Of a DNA stretch of 14,687 nucleotides, positions 1-6,374 are shown piece after piece. The position numbers and the translations under genes were made by a program. This DNA comes from Clostridia bacterium. GTDB taxonomy: Bacteria; Bacillota; Clostridia; Christensenellales; CAG-138. The stretch spans positions 1 through 14,687 of the forward strand of contig JAFSFN010000013.1 in NCBI GenBank assembly GCA_017435185.1. The letters are read 5' to 3'. How positions within the stretch are numbered: position 1 is the stretch's first letter; each line of letters starts with the position of its first letter. The notes beneath the pieces are model-generated. The model was not told where the DNA came from. It searched no databases and saw nothing but the letters and a program-made list of their open reading frames with translations.

Positions 1-81
1 GTTCGTCCCTTGTCTATGTGGAACGAAACGGTTAATCATAACGGGAAGACTTTTAAGAGATTTGAATATATCGGTAAATGA
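1..81 (+). CDS. 3' end of an unidentified plus-strand gene
   Basis: An open frame enters from the left edge and ends at TGA 79-81, giving 26 residues that finish ...KRFEYIGK. It is directly followed by a strong terminator, which supports it as a true gene end. The fragment is too short for me to assign a family, and no motif is recognisable. The basic, aromatic-rich tail is compatible with an ordinary cytosolic protein, but nothing more can be said. Confidence 0.6.
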   Translation, partial: VRPLSMWNETVNHNGKTFKRFEYIGK

Positions 82-84
82 TAA

Positions 85-113
85 AAAGCGGATGGCGTAC
101 TACCATCCGCTTT
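85..113. terminator. Bidirectional intrinsic terminator
   Basis: An 11-bp perfect stem, AAAGCGGATGG (85-95) with CCATCCGCTTT (103-113), has a 7-nt loop. On the plus strand it is followed by a T-rich stretch. On the minus strand the stem runs into TTTTTAT. It lies between a plus-strand gene ending at 81 and the minus-strand dipeptidase ending at 120, so it probably ends both transcripts. Confidence 0.85.
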
Positions 114-119
114 AATCTT

Positions 120-1460
120 TTATGACAGTGCATCTATTGCGTCTGCTATCATATGAACATTGAACATAAGGTCATCTATCGAAATAAATTCGTCGGGCAT
201 ATGTATGCGGTTATCCACACCCTCACGCTCACAGCCGAACGCAACGGCATTTTTGAATGCTCTTGCATATGTGCCGCCGCCTATACTCTTGGGTTTGGGG
301 TCTTTTTCTCCCGTATTCTTTGAGTAGACCTCCAACAATTTGCTGACGAGCTCGCTATTGGGGTCAACAAACAACGCAGGCTGTTCACTTGATGAAACGG
401 CAGTAAAACCGCAAAGTTCGCTCGTAAGCAGATTCAGATTCTCATCACAGCTCTTTGTATGGGGACAACGCAAATCAAACGACAGCGCATTTATACCGTC
501 CTTATCCCACTTCAAAACGGCAGGATTGAAAGTAAGTCTGCCTGAAGCGTCGGAATAATCAAGGCCCATGCTTTCACCGTGCATATCCATGCCCAGCTTG
601 TCACAAAGCATTTTTATCGTTTCGCCGTCCTCACCGCCAAGTTCAAGACTGTTCAACAATTTAAGCATTGCCTGAACAGCATTTTTTCCGTTTTCGGGAA
701 GCGATGCGTGTGCCGCCAGACCTGTAACAATTATCTCGCTTCCTTTATCAGTCGCCTTAATCTCAAACGGAAGCGGACACTTTGCTTTCTTCTCGACCTC
801 GGATTTTTCAAGCGGCACAATTGCCGAAGCAGTACCGGGAACTACATTTATCACAGTTCCTGCCTGCACCTCTATTTTTGAATCAAACTTTTTTTCATAT
901 GTTGTGTGAAGTATGCCTTTTTCGGAGTTTACAACGGGATACTCGGCATCAGGCGAAAACGCAAGCGTTGGGATTTCGGCGTTTTCCTTATAGTGCTTCA
1001 TACAGCCCCAGCCGCTTTCTTCATTGCATCCGAATATTATCCTAACTCTGCGTTTGAACTCTTTTTTTGACTTTAACACAGCCGCAAGCGCATACATTGC
1101 GGCAACTGCAGGACCTTTATCATCCATTGCGCCCCTGCCATACAAATTGCCGTCAATAACAGTTGCTTCAAAGGGAGATGTTTTCCAACCGTTGCCTGCC
1201 GAAACAACATCGAGATGGCACAATATTCCGAGCATTTCGTCGCCATTGCCTGTTTCCGCATAGCCGACATAACCCGAAAGGTCAACGCAATTTTCAATGC
1301 CCAGCTCGCTTGCTTTTTTCAGTGCATATTCAAGCGCCCTTTTATTTTCCGTGCCGAAAGGTGCACCTTCGCTCGGCTCTGCCATTACACTTTCCATAGA
1401 AATAAGTTCTTTTATGGTTTGTACTATCTCTTCTCTTTTTGAATCTATCCAAGCGTGCAT
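120..1460 (-). CDS. pepV: M20-family dipeptidase, PepV type
   Basis: Cytosolic zinc dipeptidase predicted to hydrolyse dipeptides from peptide uptake or protein turnover. The 446-residue length is close to the roughly 465-residue PepV family. The metal-site motifs of the M20 fold are visible in order: H82 and D84 in CHLDVV, D113/D114 in GRGAMDDKGP, the catalytic/ligand pair E147-E148 in CNEESGWG, D171 in SPDAEYP, and H420 in NRIHMPDEF. The inserted lid domain would fall at about residues 180-370. The ATG start is preceded by a GAGGGG ribosome binding site. A near-consensus promoter lies upstream (-35 TTGACA, -10 TATAAT). It is a single-gene unit, divergent from uppP, and shares a terminator with the gene to its left. 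The family call is firm. PepV versus another M20 dipeptidase (for example a Xaa-His dipeptidase) is less certain. Confidence 0.88.
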   Translation of the reverse strand: MHAWIDSKREEIVQTIKELISMESVMAEPSEGAPFGTENKRALEYALKKASELGIENCVDLSGYVGYAETGNGDEMLGILCHLDVVSAGNGWKTSPFEATVIDGNLYGRGAMDDKGPAVAAMYALAAVLKSKKEFKRRVRIIFGCNEESGWGCMKHYKENAEIPTLAFSPDAEYPVVNSEKGILHTTYEKKFDSKIEVQAGTVINVVPGTASAIVPLEKSEVEKKAKCPLPFEIKATDKGSEIIVTGLAAHASLPENGKNAVQAMLKLLNSLELGGEDGETIKMLCDKLGMDMHGESMGLDYSDASGRLTFNPAVLKWDKDGINALSFDLRCPHTKSCDENLNLLTSELCGFTAVSSSEQPALFVDPNSELVSKLLEVYSKNTGEKDPKPKSIGGGTYARAFKNAVAFGCEREGVDNRIHMPDEFISIDDLMFNVHMIADAIDALS

Positions 1461-1497
1461 AAAAACCCCTCTAAAATCTTAATAGCTTAACAAAATA

Positions 1498-1527
1498 ATT
1501 ATATATCTGCACGAGCCATATTGTCAA
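1498..1527 (-). promoter_or_regulatory. Sigma-A-type promoter of pepV
   Basis: On the minus strand the -35 is TTGACA (complement of 1522-1527) and the -10 is TATAAT (complement of 1498-1503), with an 18-bp spacer. Both hexamers match consensus. The predicted transcript starts near 1491, leaving a leader of about 30 nt before the ATG. The -35 overlaps the -35 of the uppP promoter on the other strand. Confidence 0.75.
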
Positions 1528-1549
1528 AAATTATGAAAAGTGTTAGCAT
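1521..1549 (+). promoter_or_regulatory. Extended -10 promoter of uppP
   Basis: The -35 is TTGTCA (1521-1526). After a 17-bp spacer comes the extended -10 TGTTAGCAT (1541-1549, hexamer 1544-1549). Transcription would begin near 1556, about 40 nt before the uppP ATG. The position of this promoter argues against a TTG start at 1521, which would put the start codon inside the -35 box. Confidence 0.65.
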
Positions 1550-1595
1550 GAATCGTGGAAATGCTTTATATCATAAACTATTGGCAGGTGTTTTT

Positions 1596-2429
1596 ATGGA
1601 AACTTTATTTGAAATCATTAAGTCGATATTATTCGGAATTGTAGAGGGAATAACCGAATGGCTTCCTATAAGCAGTACAGGTCACATGATACTGCTTGAA
1701 GAGTTCCTCTCGCTGAAAGTCAGTCCCGAGTTTTGGGATGTTTTCCTTGTTGTAATACAGCTTGGTGCCATACTGGCAGTAGTCGTGCTGTTTTGGGGTA
1801 AATTGTGGCCATTCTCTTTGGAAAACGGCAAACTCACCTCAAGCAAAGAAACATGGACAATGTGGCTGAAAATACTCATCGCCTGTATTCCTGCCGCAAT
1901 AGTCGGTCTTTTGTTCGACGATTTTCTTGAAGCGCATTTGATGAACTATATAGTAGTTGCCATAATGCTCATAATATTCGGCATACTGTTCATTATTGTT
2001 GAAAACGCAAACAAAAACAAACAGCACAAAATAAACTCACTTGCAGAAATCACATATACCACAGCACTTTTAATCGGTATATTCCAGCTCATTGCCGCCG
2101 TATTCCCCGGCACATCCAGAAGCGGCGCCACCATCCTCGGTGCACTTATGCTGGGCGTTTCACGCACCGTAGCCGCAGAGTTCACATTCTTCCTTGCAAT
2201 ACCTGTAATGTTCGGTGCAAGTCTTTTGAAGATAGTAAAATTCGGCTTTGCTTTCTCGGGCAACGAAATGTTGATACTTCTTGTAGGTATGATATCCGCT
2301 TTCATTGTTTCAATACTTTCGATAAAATTCCTTATGAACTTTGTCAAAAAGCATGACTTCAAGGGCTTCGGCTATTACCGTATAGCATTGGGTCTTCTCG
2401 TAATACTCTATTTCCTTTTCATTGCGTAA
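1596..2429 (+). CDS. uppP: Undecaprenyl-diphosphatase (UppP/BacA)
   Basis: Integral membrane phosphatase that converts undecaprenyl pyrophosphate to undecaprenyl phosphate, recycling the lipid carrier for peptidoglycan and other wall polymers; the family also confers bacitracin tolerance. Two signature motifs are intact. One is near the N-terminus, EGITEWLPISSTGH, with E17, E21, S27 and H30. The other is PGTSRSG at residues 171-177, containing the catalytic R175. Several hydrophobic helices surround these. I place the start at ATG 1596, preceded by CAGGTG, giving 277 residues, the usual family length. The in-frame TTG at 1521 would add 25 hydrophilic residues and lie inside the promoter. It is a single-gene transcript with its own promoter and a terminator immediately after the stop. 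Confidence 0.95.
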   Translation: METLFEIIKSILFGIVEGITEWLPISSTGHMILLEEFLSLKVSPEFWDVFLVVIQLGAILAVVVLFWGKLWPFSLENGKLTSSKETWTMWLKILIACIPAAIVGLLFDDFLEAHLMNYIVVAIMLIIFGILFIIVENANKNKQHKINSLAEITYTTALLIGIFQLIAAVFPGTSRSGATILGALMLGVSRTVAAEFTFFLAIPVMFGASLLKIVKFGFAFSGNEMLILLVGMISAFIVSILSIKFLMNFVKKHDFKGFGYYRIALGLLVILYFLFIA

Positions 2430-2446
2430 GCAGTTATAATACAAAC

Positions 2447-2471
2447 AAAGCACCTCACAGTGAGGTGCTTT
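2447..2471. terminator. Bidirectional intrinsic terminator
   Basis: AAAGCACCTCA (2447-2457) pairs with TGAGGTGCTTT (2461-2471) around a 3-nt loop, followed by a T-rich run on the plus strand. On the minus strand the stem is followed by TTTGTTTGTATT. It sits between the convergent uppP and DUF1846 genes and probably serves both. Confidence 0.88.
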
Positions 2472-2477
2472 TTATTT

Positions 2478-3962
2478 TTATTTTCCGTGATACAATTTTT
2501 TGGTCTGGTACTGGGGCTCGCAAGTGATGTTAACTCCGAGTTTTTTGAACACCGAGTCATCTACACGAGACAGTATAACGCTTGAATGTGCTTCACAACC
2601 ACGCAGTTTGGGAAGCTGTGCAAGCGCCAATGCCGCCGTGGGGTTCGTTGCTGCAGCAATAGAAAGCGCAATAAGAATCTCATCTGTATGCAGTCTCGGG
2701 TTGCGATTTCCCAAATGCCCTGTTTTGAGCTTCTGAATGGGTTCTATTATTATGGGCGATATAAGATGTATTTTGTCATGTATATTGCCAAGCAGTTTCA
2801 AAGCATTGAGCAGTACTGCCGCCGAAGCGCCCAAAAGCGCCGATGTCTTGCCTGTAACAATTCTGCCGTCACTGAGCTGGAGCGCCGTTGCAGGATCGCC
2901 TGTTTCCTCCGCTCTTTCAAGAGCAGCCGCAACAACACATCTGTCATCAACAGTAACATTTGCCTGATTCATGAGCAATTTGATTTTTGAAACTGTCTCA
3001 TTGCTTGAGAGACCCTGCTTATTAGCACACATCTCATTGTAATAACGGCGTATTATCTCCTGCTTTGAAGCGTTGCGACACACTTCATCGTCCACTATAC
3101 AGTTTCCGACCATATTAACACCCATGTCCGTAGGCGATTTATATGGTGATTCACCATATATACGGCGGAATATTTCATTAAGGACGGGGAAAATTTCAAC
3201 ATCACGATTGTAGTTTACCGTTGTTTCACCGTATGCTTCCAAATGGAACGGATCTATCATGTTAACGTCGTTAAGGTCAACAGTCGCCGCTTCATATGCA
3301 ACATTTATGGGATGCTTGAGCGGCAAATTCCATATGGGGAATGTTTCAAACTTTGCATAGCCCGCTCTTACGCCTTTTCTATGCTCGTGATAGAGCTGTG
3401 AAAGGCAGGTGGCCATTTTGCCGCTTCCGGGACCGGGAGCTGTAACGACAACAAGTGAACGCTCTGTTTCTATGAACTCGTTCTTTCCGTATCCCTCGTC
3501 ACTCACTATCTTTTCGATATCTCCGGGATAGTTGGGTATAAGATAATGCCGATACACTTTCAGTCCCAACTTTTCCAAGCGCATTTTGAACGCATCTGCC
3601 GCCGTCTGACCGTTATACTGTGTGAGAACAACGCTTCCCACAAGCAAATCTATACTGCGAAATGCGTCAATAAGTCTGAGAACATCAAGGTCATAAGTTA
3701 TACCAAGATCACCTCTCACCTTGTTCTTCTCTATATCACTTGAATTTATAACTATGACTATCTCCGCATGGTCACGAAGCTGCATGAGCATACGCACCTT
3801 ACTGTCCGGCTCAAATCCGGGCAATACTCTTGAAGCATGATAATCGTCAAATAATTTGCCGCCGAACTCCAAATACAGCTTGCCGCCAAACTTCTCTATG
3901 CGTTCCTTTATATGCTCGGATTGCATGGAAAGATATTTTTCATTGTCGAAACCTGTCTGCAT
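2478..3962 (-). CDS. DUF1846 family conserved protein
   Basis: The 494-residue protein has the characteristic N-terminal signature of this family: LYLEFGGKLFDDYHASRVLPGF at about residues 29-50. A P-loop-like GPGSGK follows at 177-182, after a hydrophobic beta strand (SLVVVTAP). This is established knowledge only at family level: the family is widespread in Firmicutes and its cellular role is, to my knowledge, unresolved. The P-loop-like motif suggests nucleotide or phosphate binding, which is inference. There is no signal peptide or membrane segment, so it is probably cytosolic. The ATG is preceded by AGGGAGA at a rather long spacing (about 13-14 nt). The start is kept because the family begins just before the LYLEFGGKLFDDYHA motif. 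It is a single-gene unit with its own promoter, convergent with uppP. Confidence 0.88.
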   Translation of the reverse strand: MQTGFDNEKYLSMQSEHIKERIEKFGGKLYLEFGGKLFDDYHASRVLPGFEPDSKVRMLMQLRDHAEIVIVINSSDIEKNKVRGDLGITYDLDVLRLIDAFRSIDLLVGSVVLTQYNGQTAADAFKMRLEKLGLKVYRHYLIPNYPGDIEKIVSDEGYGKNEFIETERSLVVVTAPGPGSGKMATCLSQLYHEHRKGVRAGYAKFETFPIWNLPLKHPINVAYEAATVDLNDVNMIDPFHLEAYGETTVNYNRDVEIFPVLNEIFRRIYGESPYKSPTDMGVNMVGNCIVDDEVCRNASKQEIIRRYYNEMCANKQGLSSNETVSKIKLLMNQANVTVDDRCVVAAALERAEETGDPATALQLSDGRIVTGKTSALLGASAAVLLNALKLLGNIHDKIHLISPIIIEPIQKLKTGHLGNRNPRLHTDEILIALSIAAATNPTAALALAQLPKLRGCEAHSSVILSRVDDSVFKKLGVNITCEPQYQTKKLYHGK

Positions 3963-4002
3963 AATCTTGTGTATTTCTCCCTAAAAATCTGCCTACTCTA
4001 AT

Positions 4003-4031
4003 ATCCTATCCTTTAACGACTTTATTTGCAA
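4003..4031 (-). promoter_or_regulatory. Promoter of the DUF1846 gene
   Basis: On the minus strand, TTGCAA (4026-4031) and TAGGAT (4003-4008) are separated by 17 bp. Each hexamer is close to the sigma-A consensus. The start site would be about 35 nt upstream of the ATG at 3962. Confidence 0.5.
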
Positions 4032-4059
4032 GCATTTCATTCATAACAATATCAGATTG

Positions 4060-4068
4060 TGCTATAAT
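4060..4068 (+). promoter_or_regulatory. Extended -10 promoter for the 4092 gene
   Basis: TGCTATAAT (4060-4068) is a perfect extended -10. The matching -35 region (TTCATA, 4040-4045) is weak. Transcription would begin near 4075, leaving a very short leader that contains GAAAGG as ribosome binding site before ATG 4092. Confidence 0.6.
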
Positions 4069-4091
4069 GCAATTTGAAAGGTCGTGAATAA

Positions 4092-4598
4092 ATGGCAGTC
4101 AAAGCAAAAAAACGCTCTCGTATCATAGGTTTGATCATTTCATGCGCTCTTGTCATATTGATTGTCTGCACTGTTATCTTCTTTTCAAAAAGGAATACAG
4201 AGCCGCCAACACATTCTGACATAACGTCATCTCCGACCGCACACAACACTCCTGCCATAGAAAACACGACGCCTATCGCAGAAAATACAGTTTCTGTTGC
4301 GCCTTGGTTTGACGGGACCATAGAATCTGTAATTCCGCTTGAATTTAACGGCATTGAGCGAATAGGTGACGGTATGGGCACATATCTTTATAAACTTTCT
4401 GAGGACTCTTTTTTCACTGTGACGATGACACAAAGCGACCTGACAGGCGGTGCTCAAATCGGCAGTTTCACACTTTATGAACTTGATAAAACTTCATATA
4501 TTGCGTTCTGGCGAATAGACGCTACGCATACCGTTTCAATATCTGGAAGCAATGTTTCAAAAAACACCATGCAGTCATTTCTCGATACACTCTCTTAA
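4092..4598 (+). CDS. Hypothetical signal-anchored extracytoplasmic protein
   Basis: This 168-residue protein is of no family I recognise. A basic N-terminus (KAKKRSR) is followed by one hydrophobic segment at about residues 11-32, consistent with an uncleaved signal anchor. A Thr/Ser/Pro-rich linker without much structure covers about residues 36-72, and a compact C-terminal domain covers about 73-168. The segment before the cysteine (LIVC) does not fit a lipobox because the residue before Cys is valine. The C-terminal domain, with short beta strands ending in a Ser-rich stretch and a helix (SFLDTLS), loosely resembles small lipoprotein sorting-type or DUF4367-like domains; this is a weak impression. 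It has its own promoter and lies 62 bp before the yhaM-like gene, which also has one. Confidence 0.75.
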   Translation: MAVKAKKRSRIIGLIISCALVILIVCTVIFFSKRNTEPPTHSDITSSPTAHNTPAIENTTPIAENTVSVAPWFDGTIESVIPLEFNGIERIGDGMGTYLYKLSEDSFFTVTMTQSDLTGGAQIGSFTLYELDKTSYIAFWRIDATHTVSISGSNVSKNTMQSFLDTLS

Positions 4599-4609
4599 TA
4601 ACGCACTAA

Positions 4610-4638
4610 TTGCGCCTGCACTGTTTTCCTGTTAGAAT
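4610..4638 (+). promoter_or_regulatory. Extended -10 promoter of the yhaM-like gene
   Basis: TTGCGC (4610-4615), a 17-bp spacer and TAGAAT (4633-4638) form a promoter, with the extended TG at 4630-4631. The start site would be near 4645, just ahead of a strong AAGGAGG ribosome binding site at about 4647-4653. Confidence 0.6.
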
Positions 4639-4660
4639 AACACTTTAAGGAGGATCTTTT

Positions 4661-5635
4661 ATGGGCAGAATGAAACTTTTGAATAATGTTATAAATACAG
4701 CTACAAATCAAGTAGAAGGCTTTTGCATAGTTAAGAGCGTTCAGCAAAAAAGCAATATAAAAGGCAGTGATTACCTTGATTTCGTGCTTGCTGACGCAGG
4801 CGGAGAAATTAACGCCAAACTTTGGGATTATGACCTTGCGATACATGGCACTTTCTATCCCGACATGATAATAAAAATAAGAGGCACTGTCACTCAATGG
4901 AAAGAAACCGAGCAGCTCAAGGTAGACAGAATACGCAAAATAAAAGATGACGAAGAAACCGTTATGTCAGAGCTTGTGCCCTGCGCTCCGTTTTCTTCCG
5001 AGTCAATGTACAATACAATATTTGATTATACAAACAGCTTTAAGAACAGCGATTTACAGCTTTTAACACAATATATACTTAAAACCAACAAGGAAGAATT
5101 GCTTCGTTTTCCTGCGGCACTCAAGCTGCATCATGCCATGAGAGGCGGCCTTTTGTTCCACACAGTTACGATGCTCAAATCAGCAGAAGCATTCTGTAAA
5201 GTATATAAAGAACTTTATCCCGCATTGAGCACAGATCTTGTATATGCAGGTGTAATACTGCATGATATTGCAAAACTCCATGAACTTACTGTCGGAGAAC
5301 TCGGACTTGCAACTGCATACAGTATGAAAGGTCAGCTTTTGGGTCACATAAATATCGGTGTTGCGATGCTTGAACAGGCAGCAGCAGAACTTATGACAGA
5401 TGAAAGCATAACAACGCTTTTACAGCACATACTTCTCTCACATCATGGCTCGCCCGAATTCGGAAGTCCGAGAATGCCAATGTTCCCCGAAGCGGAAATT
5501 GTCAGCACAGTTGACTTGCTGGATGCTCGTATGTTTGAAATGTTCGATGCGCTCGACCCTGTCTCGCCCGGTGAGTTTTCCGAGCGACTTTGGGCGCTTG
5601 AAAACCGTCAGTTATACAAACATGGATTAGAGTAA
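4661..5635 (+). CDS. yhaM: OB-fold/HD-domain 3'-5' exoribonuclease, YhaM type
   Basis: Predicted cytosolic 3'-to-5' exonuclease acting on RNA ends, a Firmicutes-specific RNA-turnover enzyme. The 324-residue length matches the family. An OB-fold nucleic-acid-binding domain covers about residues 15-95 (the segment DYLDFVLADAGGEINAKLW is typical). An HD metal-dependent hydrolase domain follows: H157/H158 and H167 in LHHAMRGGLLFHT, the HD pair at 201-202 in VILHDIAKL, H229, and the H261-H262 pair in LLSHHG, with D285 in the last conserved helix. The ATG start is set by an excellent AAGGAGG ribosome binding site. The last 9 bp overlap the end of the convergent phage-type regulator, and the likely terminator lies inside that neighbour's coding sequence. 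Confidence 0.9.
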   Translation: MGRMKLLNNVINTATNQVEGFCIVKSVQQKSNIKGSDYLDFVLADAGGEINAKLWDYDLAIHGTFYPDMIIKIRGTVTQWKETEQLKVDRIRKIKDDEETVMSELVPCAPFSSESMYNTIFDYTNSFKNSDLQLLTQYILKTNKEELLRFPAALKLHHAMRGGLLFHTVTMLKSAEAFCKVYKELYPALSTDLVYAGVILHDIAKLHELTVGELGLATAYSMKGQLLGHINIGVAMLEQAAAELMTDESITTLLQHILLSHHGSPEFGSPRMPMFPEAEIVSTVDLLDARMFEMFDALDPVSPGEFSERLWALENRQLYKHGLE

Positions 5636-6172
5636 AGGCGAACCATATAATCTGATTGCCATGCGTTTAAGCAGTCTTGCTCTGTTGCGGCCCACGGTGC
5701 TGGGATCGCAACAGAGCTTTTTTGCTATCTCCGCATCCGTCGCACCTTTTATATACTTCATATCTATAGCAGGATAATACGGATCTTCCGTTATGTCCCA
5801 AAGAACTGCCTGCAGTTTTTTAACTTCACGCTCATCGGCGGCAAGTCTTGCACGCAATTCTGCAAGTTGTGCCTCGTGCACCTCATCGGGATCAAGTCTC
5901 ATTCCCGGTCGTATAAGGCGCACAAGCGACATCGAATGTCCTCTGAGAGCATCCGTTCCGCAACTTTCAAGTTCTTCAAGTTCTTCCTTATTATCCTCTA
6001 TTCTCTGCATGAGTATAGGAAGTGCATATAGCCTGCGCTCAGTCGCCTGTATAGCTGTTTTTTCTATCTCATGCGCCGTAAGACGTTTTGAACCTCCACC
6101 GTAATGTCGTTCAAGCGCAAGAGCACTCACCATGTAATTTTCATATTCATCATTTTTTTTGTATTTCTTCAT
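5627..6172 (-). CDS. Phage-type sigma/ArpU-like transcription regulator
   Basis: A 181-residue protein resembling the sigma-70-region-4-like late regulators carried by Firmicutes phages (ArpU/Xpf-like group). The C-terminal helix-turn-helix is at about residues 143-170, with TDAEIAKKLCCDPSTVGRNR as turn and recognition helix. A charged, probably coiled-coil region covers about residues 50-125 (EDNKEELEELE; LRARLAADEREVKKL). The N-terminus contains LERHYGGGSKRLT. Such genes normally sit just upstream of a phage packaging module and switch it on; here it is divergent from terL, so control of terL is a reasonable inference. ATG 6172 is preceded by GGAAGGG. A LexA-type box lies in the leader, suggesting SOS induction. 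Its 3' end overlaps yhaM by 9 bp, and its HTH codons contain a terminator for yhaM. Whether it acts as a sigma factor or an activator cannot be read from sequence. Confidence 0.8.
   Translation of the reverse strand: MKKYKKNDEYENYMVSALALERHYGGGSKRLTAHEIEKTAIQATERRLYALPILMQRIEDNKEELEELESCGTDALRGHSMSLVRLIRPGMRLDPDEVHEAQLAELRARLAADEREVKKLQAVLWDITEDPYYPAIDMKYIKGATDAEIAKKLCCDPSTVGRNRARLLKRMAIRLYGSPLL
5679..5723 (+). terminator. Intrinsic terminator of yhaM inside the opposite gene
   Basis: GCTCTGTTGC (5679-5688) pairs perfectly with GCAACAGAGC (5708-5717), followed directly by six T (5718-5723). Inside the loop, CCCA (5691-5694) pairs with TGGG (5701-5704), so the stem is about 14-16 bp with one bulge and a CGGTGC hexaloop. 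It lies 44 bp after the yhaM stop, within the HTH codons of the convergent regulator. Confidence 0.85.
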
Positions 6173-6187
6173 TTTTATACCCTTCCC

Positions 6188-6201
6188 AGAACGTTTGTTC
6201 T
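6188..6201 (-). promoter_or_regulatory. LexA (SOS) box in the regulator leader
   Basis: On the minus strand AGAACAAACGTTCT contains GAAC-AAAC-GTTC, which fits the Gram-positive LexA/DinR consensus GAACRNRYGTTC at every position. It lies just downstream of the predicted start site and upstream of the ribosome binding site of the phage-type regulator, a position where a bound repressor would block transcription. Confidence 0.75.
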
Positions 6202-6213
6202 ATCTTTTTCTTG

Positions 6214-6242
6214 AGCATACACTACTACTCAATTCGTTTCAA
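6214..6242 (-). promoter_or_regulatory. Promoter of the phage-type regulator
   Basis: On the minus strand the -35 is TTGAAA (6237-6242) and the -10 is TATGCT (6214-6219), with a 17-bp spacer. The start site would be near 6207, so the LexA box covers roughly +6 to +20. The -35 lies at the edge of an inverted repeat (AATTCG/CGAATT, 6231-6252). Confidence 0.6.
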
Positions 6243-6252
6243 GTGGCGAATT
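6231..6252. repeat. Inverted repeat around the regulator -35
   Basis: AATTCG (6231-6236) and CGAATT (6247-6252) form a perfect 6-bp inverted repeat with a 10-bp centre that contains the -35 hexamer. It could be an operator for a dimeric repressor; no factor is assigned. Confidence 0.4.
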
Positions 6253-6258
6253 TTGTCG

Positions 6259-6276
6259 AGTACCAAAAATAGTACC
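6259..6276. repeat. AGTACC direct repeats, 12 bp apart
   Basis: Two identical AGTACC copies (6259-6264 and 6271-6276) are separated by AAAAAT. They lie between the regulator promoter and the TGCA array, inside the divergent control region. A binding site is plausible but not identified. Confidence 0.4.
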
Positions 6277-6290
6277 CTTTTCATTTAGAT

Positions 6291-6327
6291 TGCATTTTTA
6301 CTGCAATTATGATGCAAAAAAGCTGCA
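6291..6327. promoter_or_regulatory. Four TGCA motifs at exact 11-bp spacing
   Basis: TGCA occurs at 6291, 6302, 6313 and 6324, each exactly 11 bp after the last. A degenerate fifth (TGCC) lies at 6336. The array sits directly upstream of the terL extended -10 boxes, at about -72, -61, -50 and -39 from the first predicted start site. One helical face therefore repeats, as expected for an activator array or a packaging-protein site. The first two copies also form the inverted repeat ATTGCA/TGCAAT. Confidence 0.5.
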
Positions 6328-6348
6328 CTTTACTTTGCCTTTTTTCTC

Positions 6349-6367
6349 TGTTATACTTTGCTACAAT
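6349..6367 (+). promoter_or_regulatory. Tandem extended -10 boxes upstream of terL
   Basis: TGTTATACT (6349-6357) and TGCTACAAT (6359-6367) both match the extended -10 pattern. The -35 for the first is poor (TTTACT, 6329-6334) and no good -35 fits the second, which suggests dependence on an activator. Starts would be near 6364 and 6374. Confidence 0.5.
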
Positions 6368-6374
6368 AGAATAA

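Noticed and set aside
1946..2362. 138-codon minus-strand frame
   Set aside because: It is antisense to uppP, whose signature motifs and membrane helices are intact on the plus strand.
2586..2990. 134-codon plus-strand frame
   Set aside because: It is antisense to the DUF1846 gene, is Cys-rich and random-looking, and has no ribosome binding site.
4140..4175. Lipoprotein signal in the 4092 gene
   Set aside because: The residues before the cysteine are L-I-V, and valine at -1 does not fit the lipobox. A signal anchor is the better reading.
4599..4618. Small hairpin CGCA-CTAAT-TGCG after the 4092 gene
   Set aside because: It has only 4 bp and no T-tract, and overlaps the yhaM -35 region, so it is not a credible terminator.
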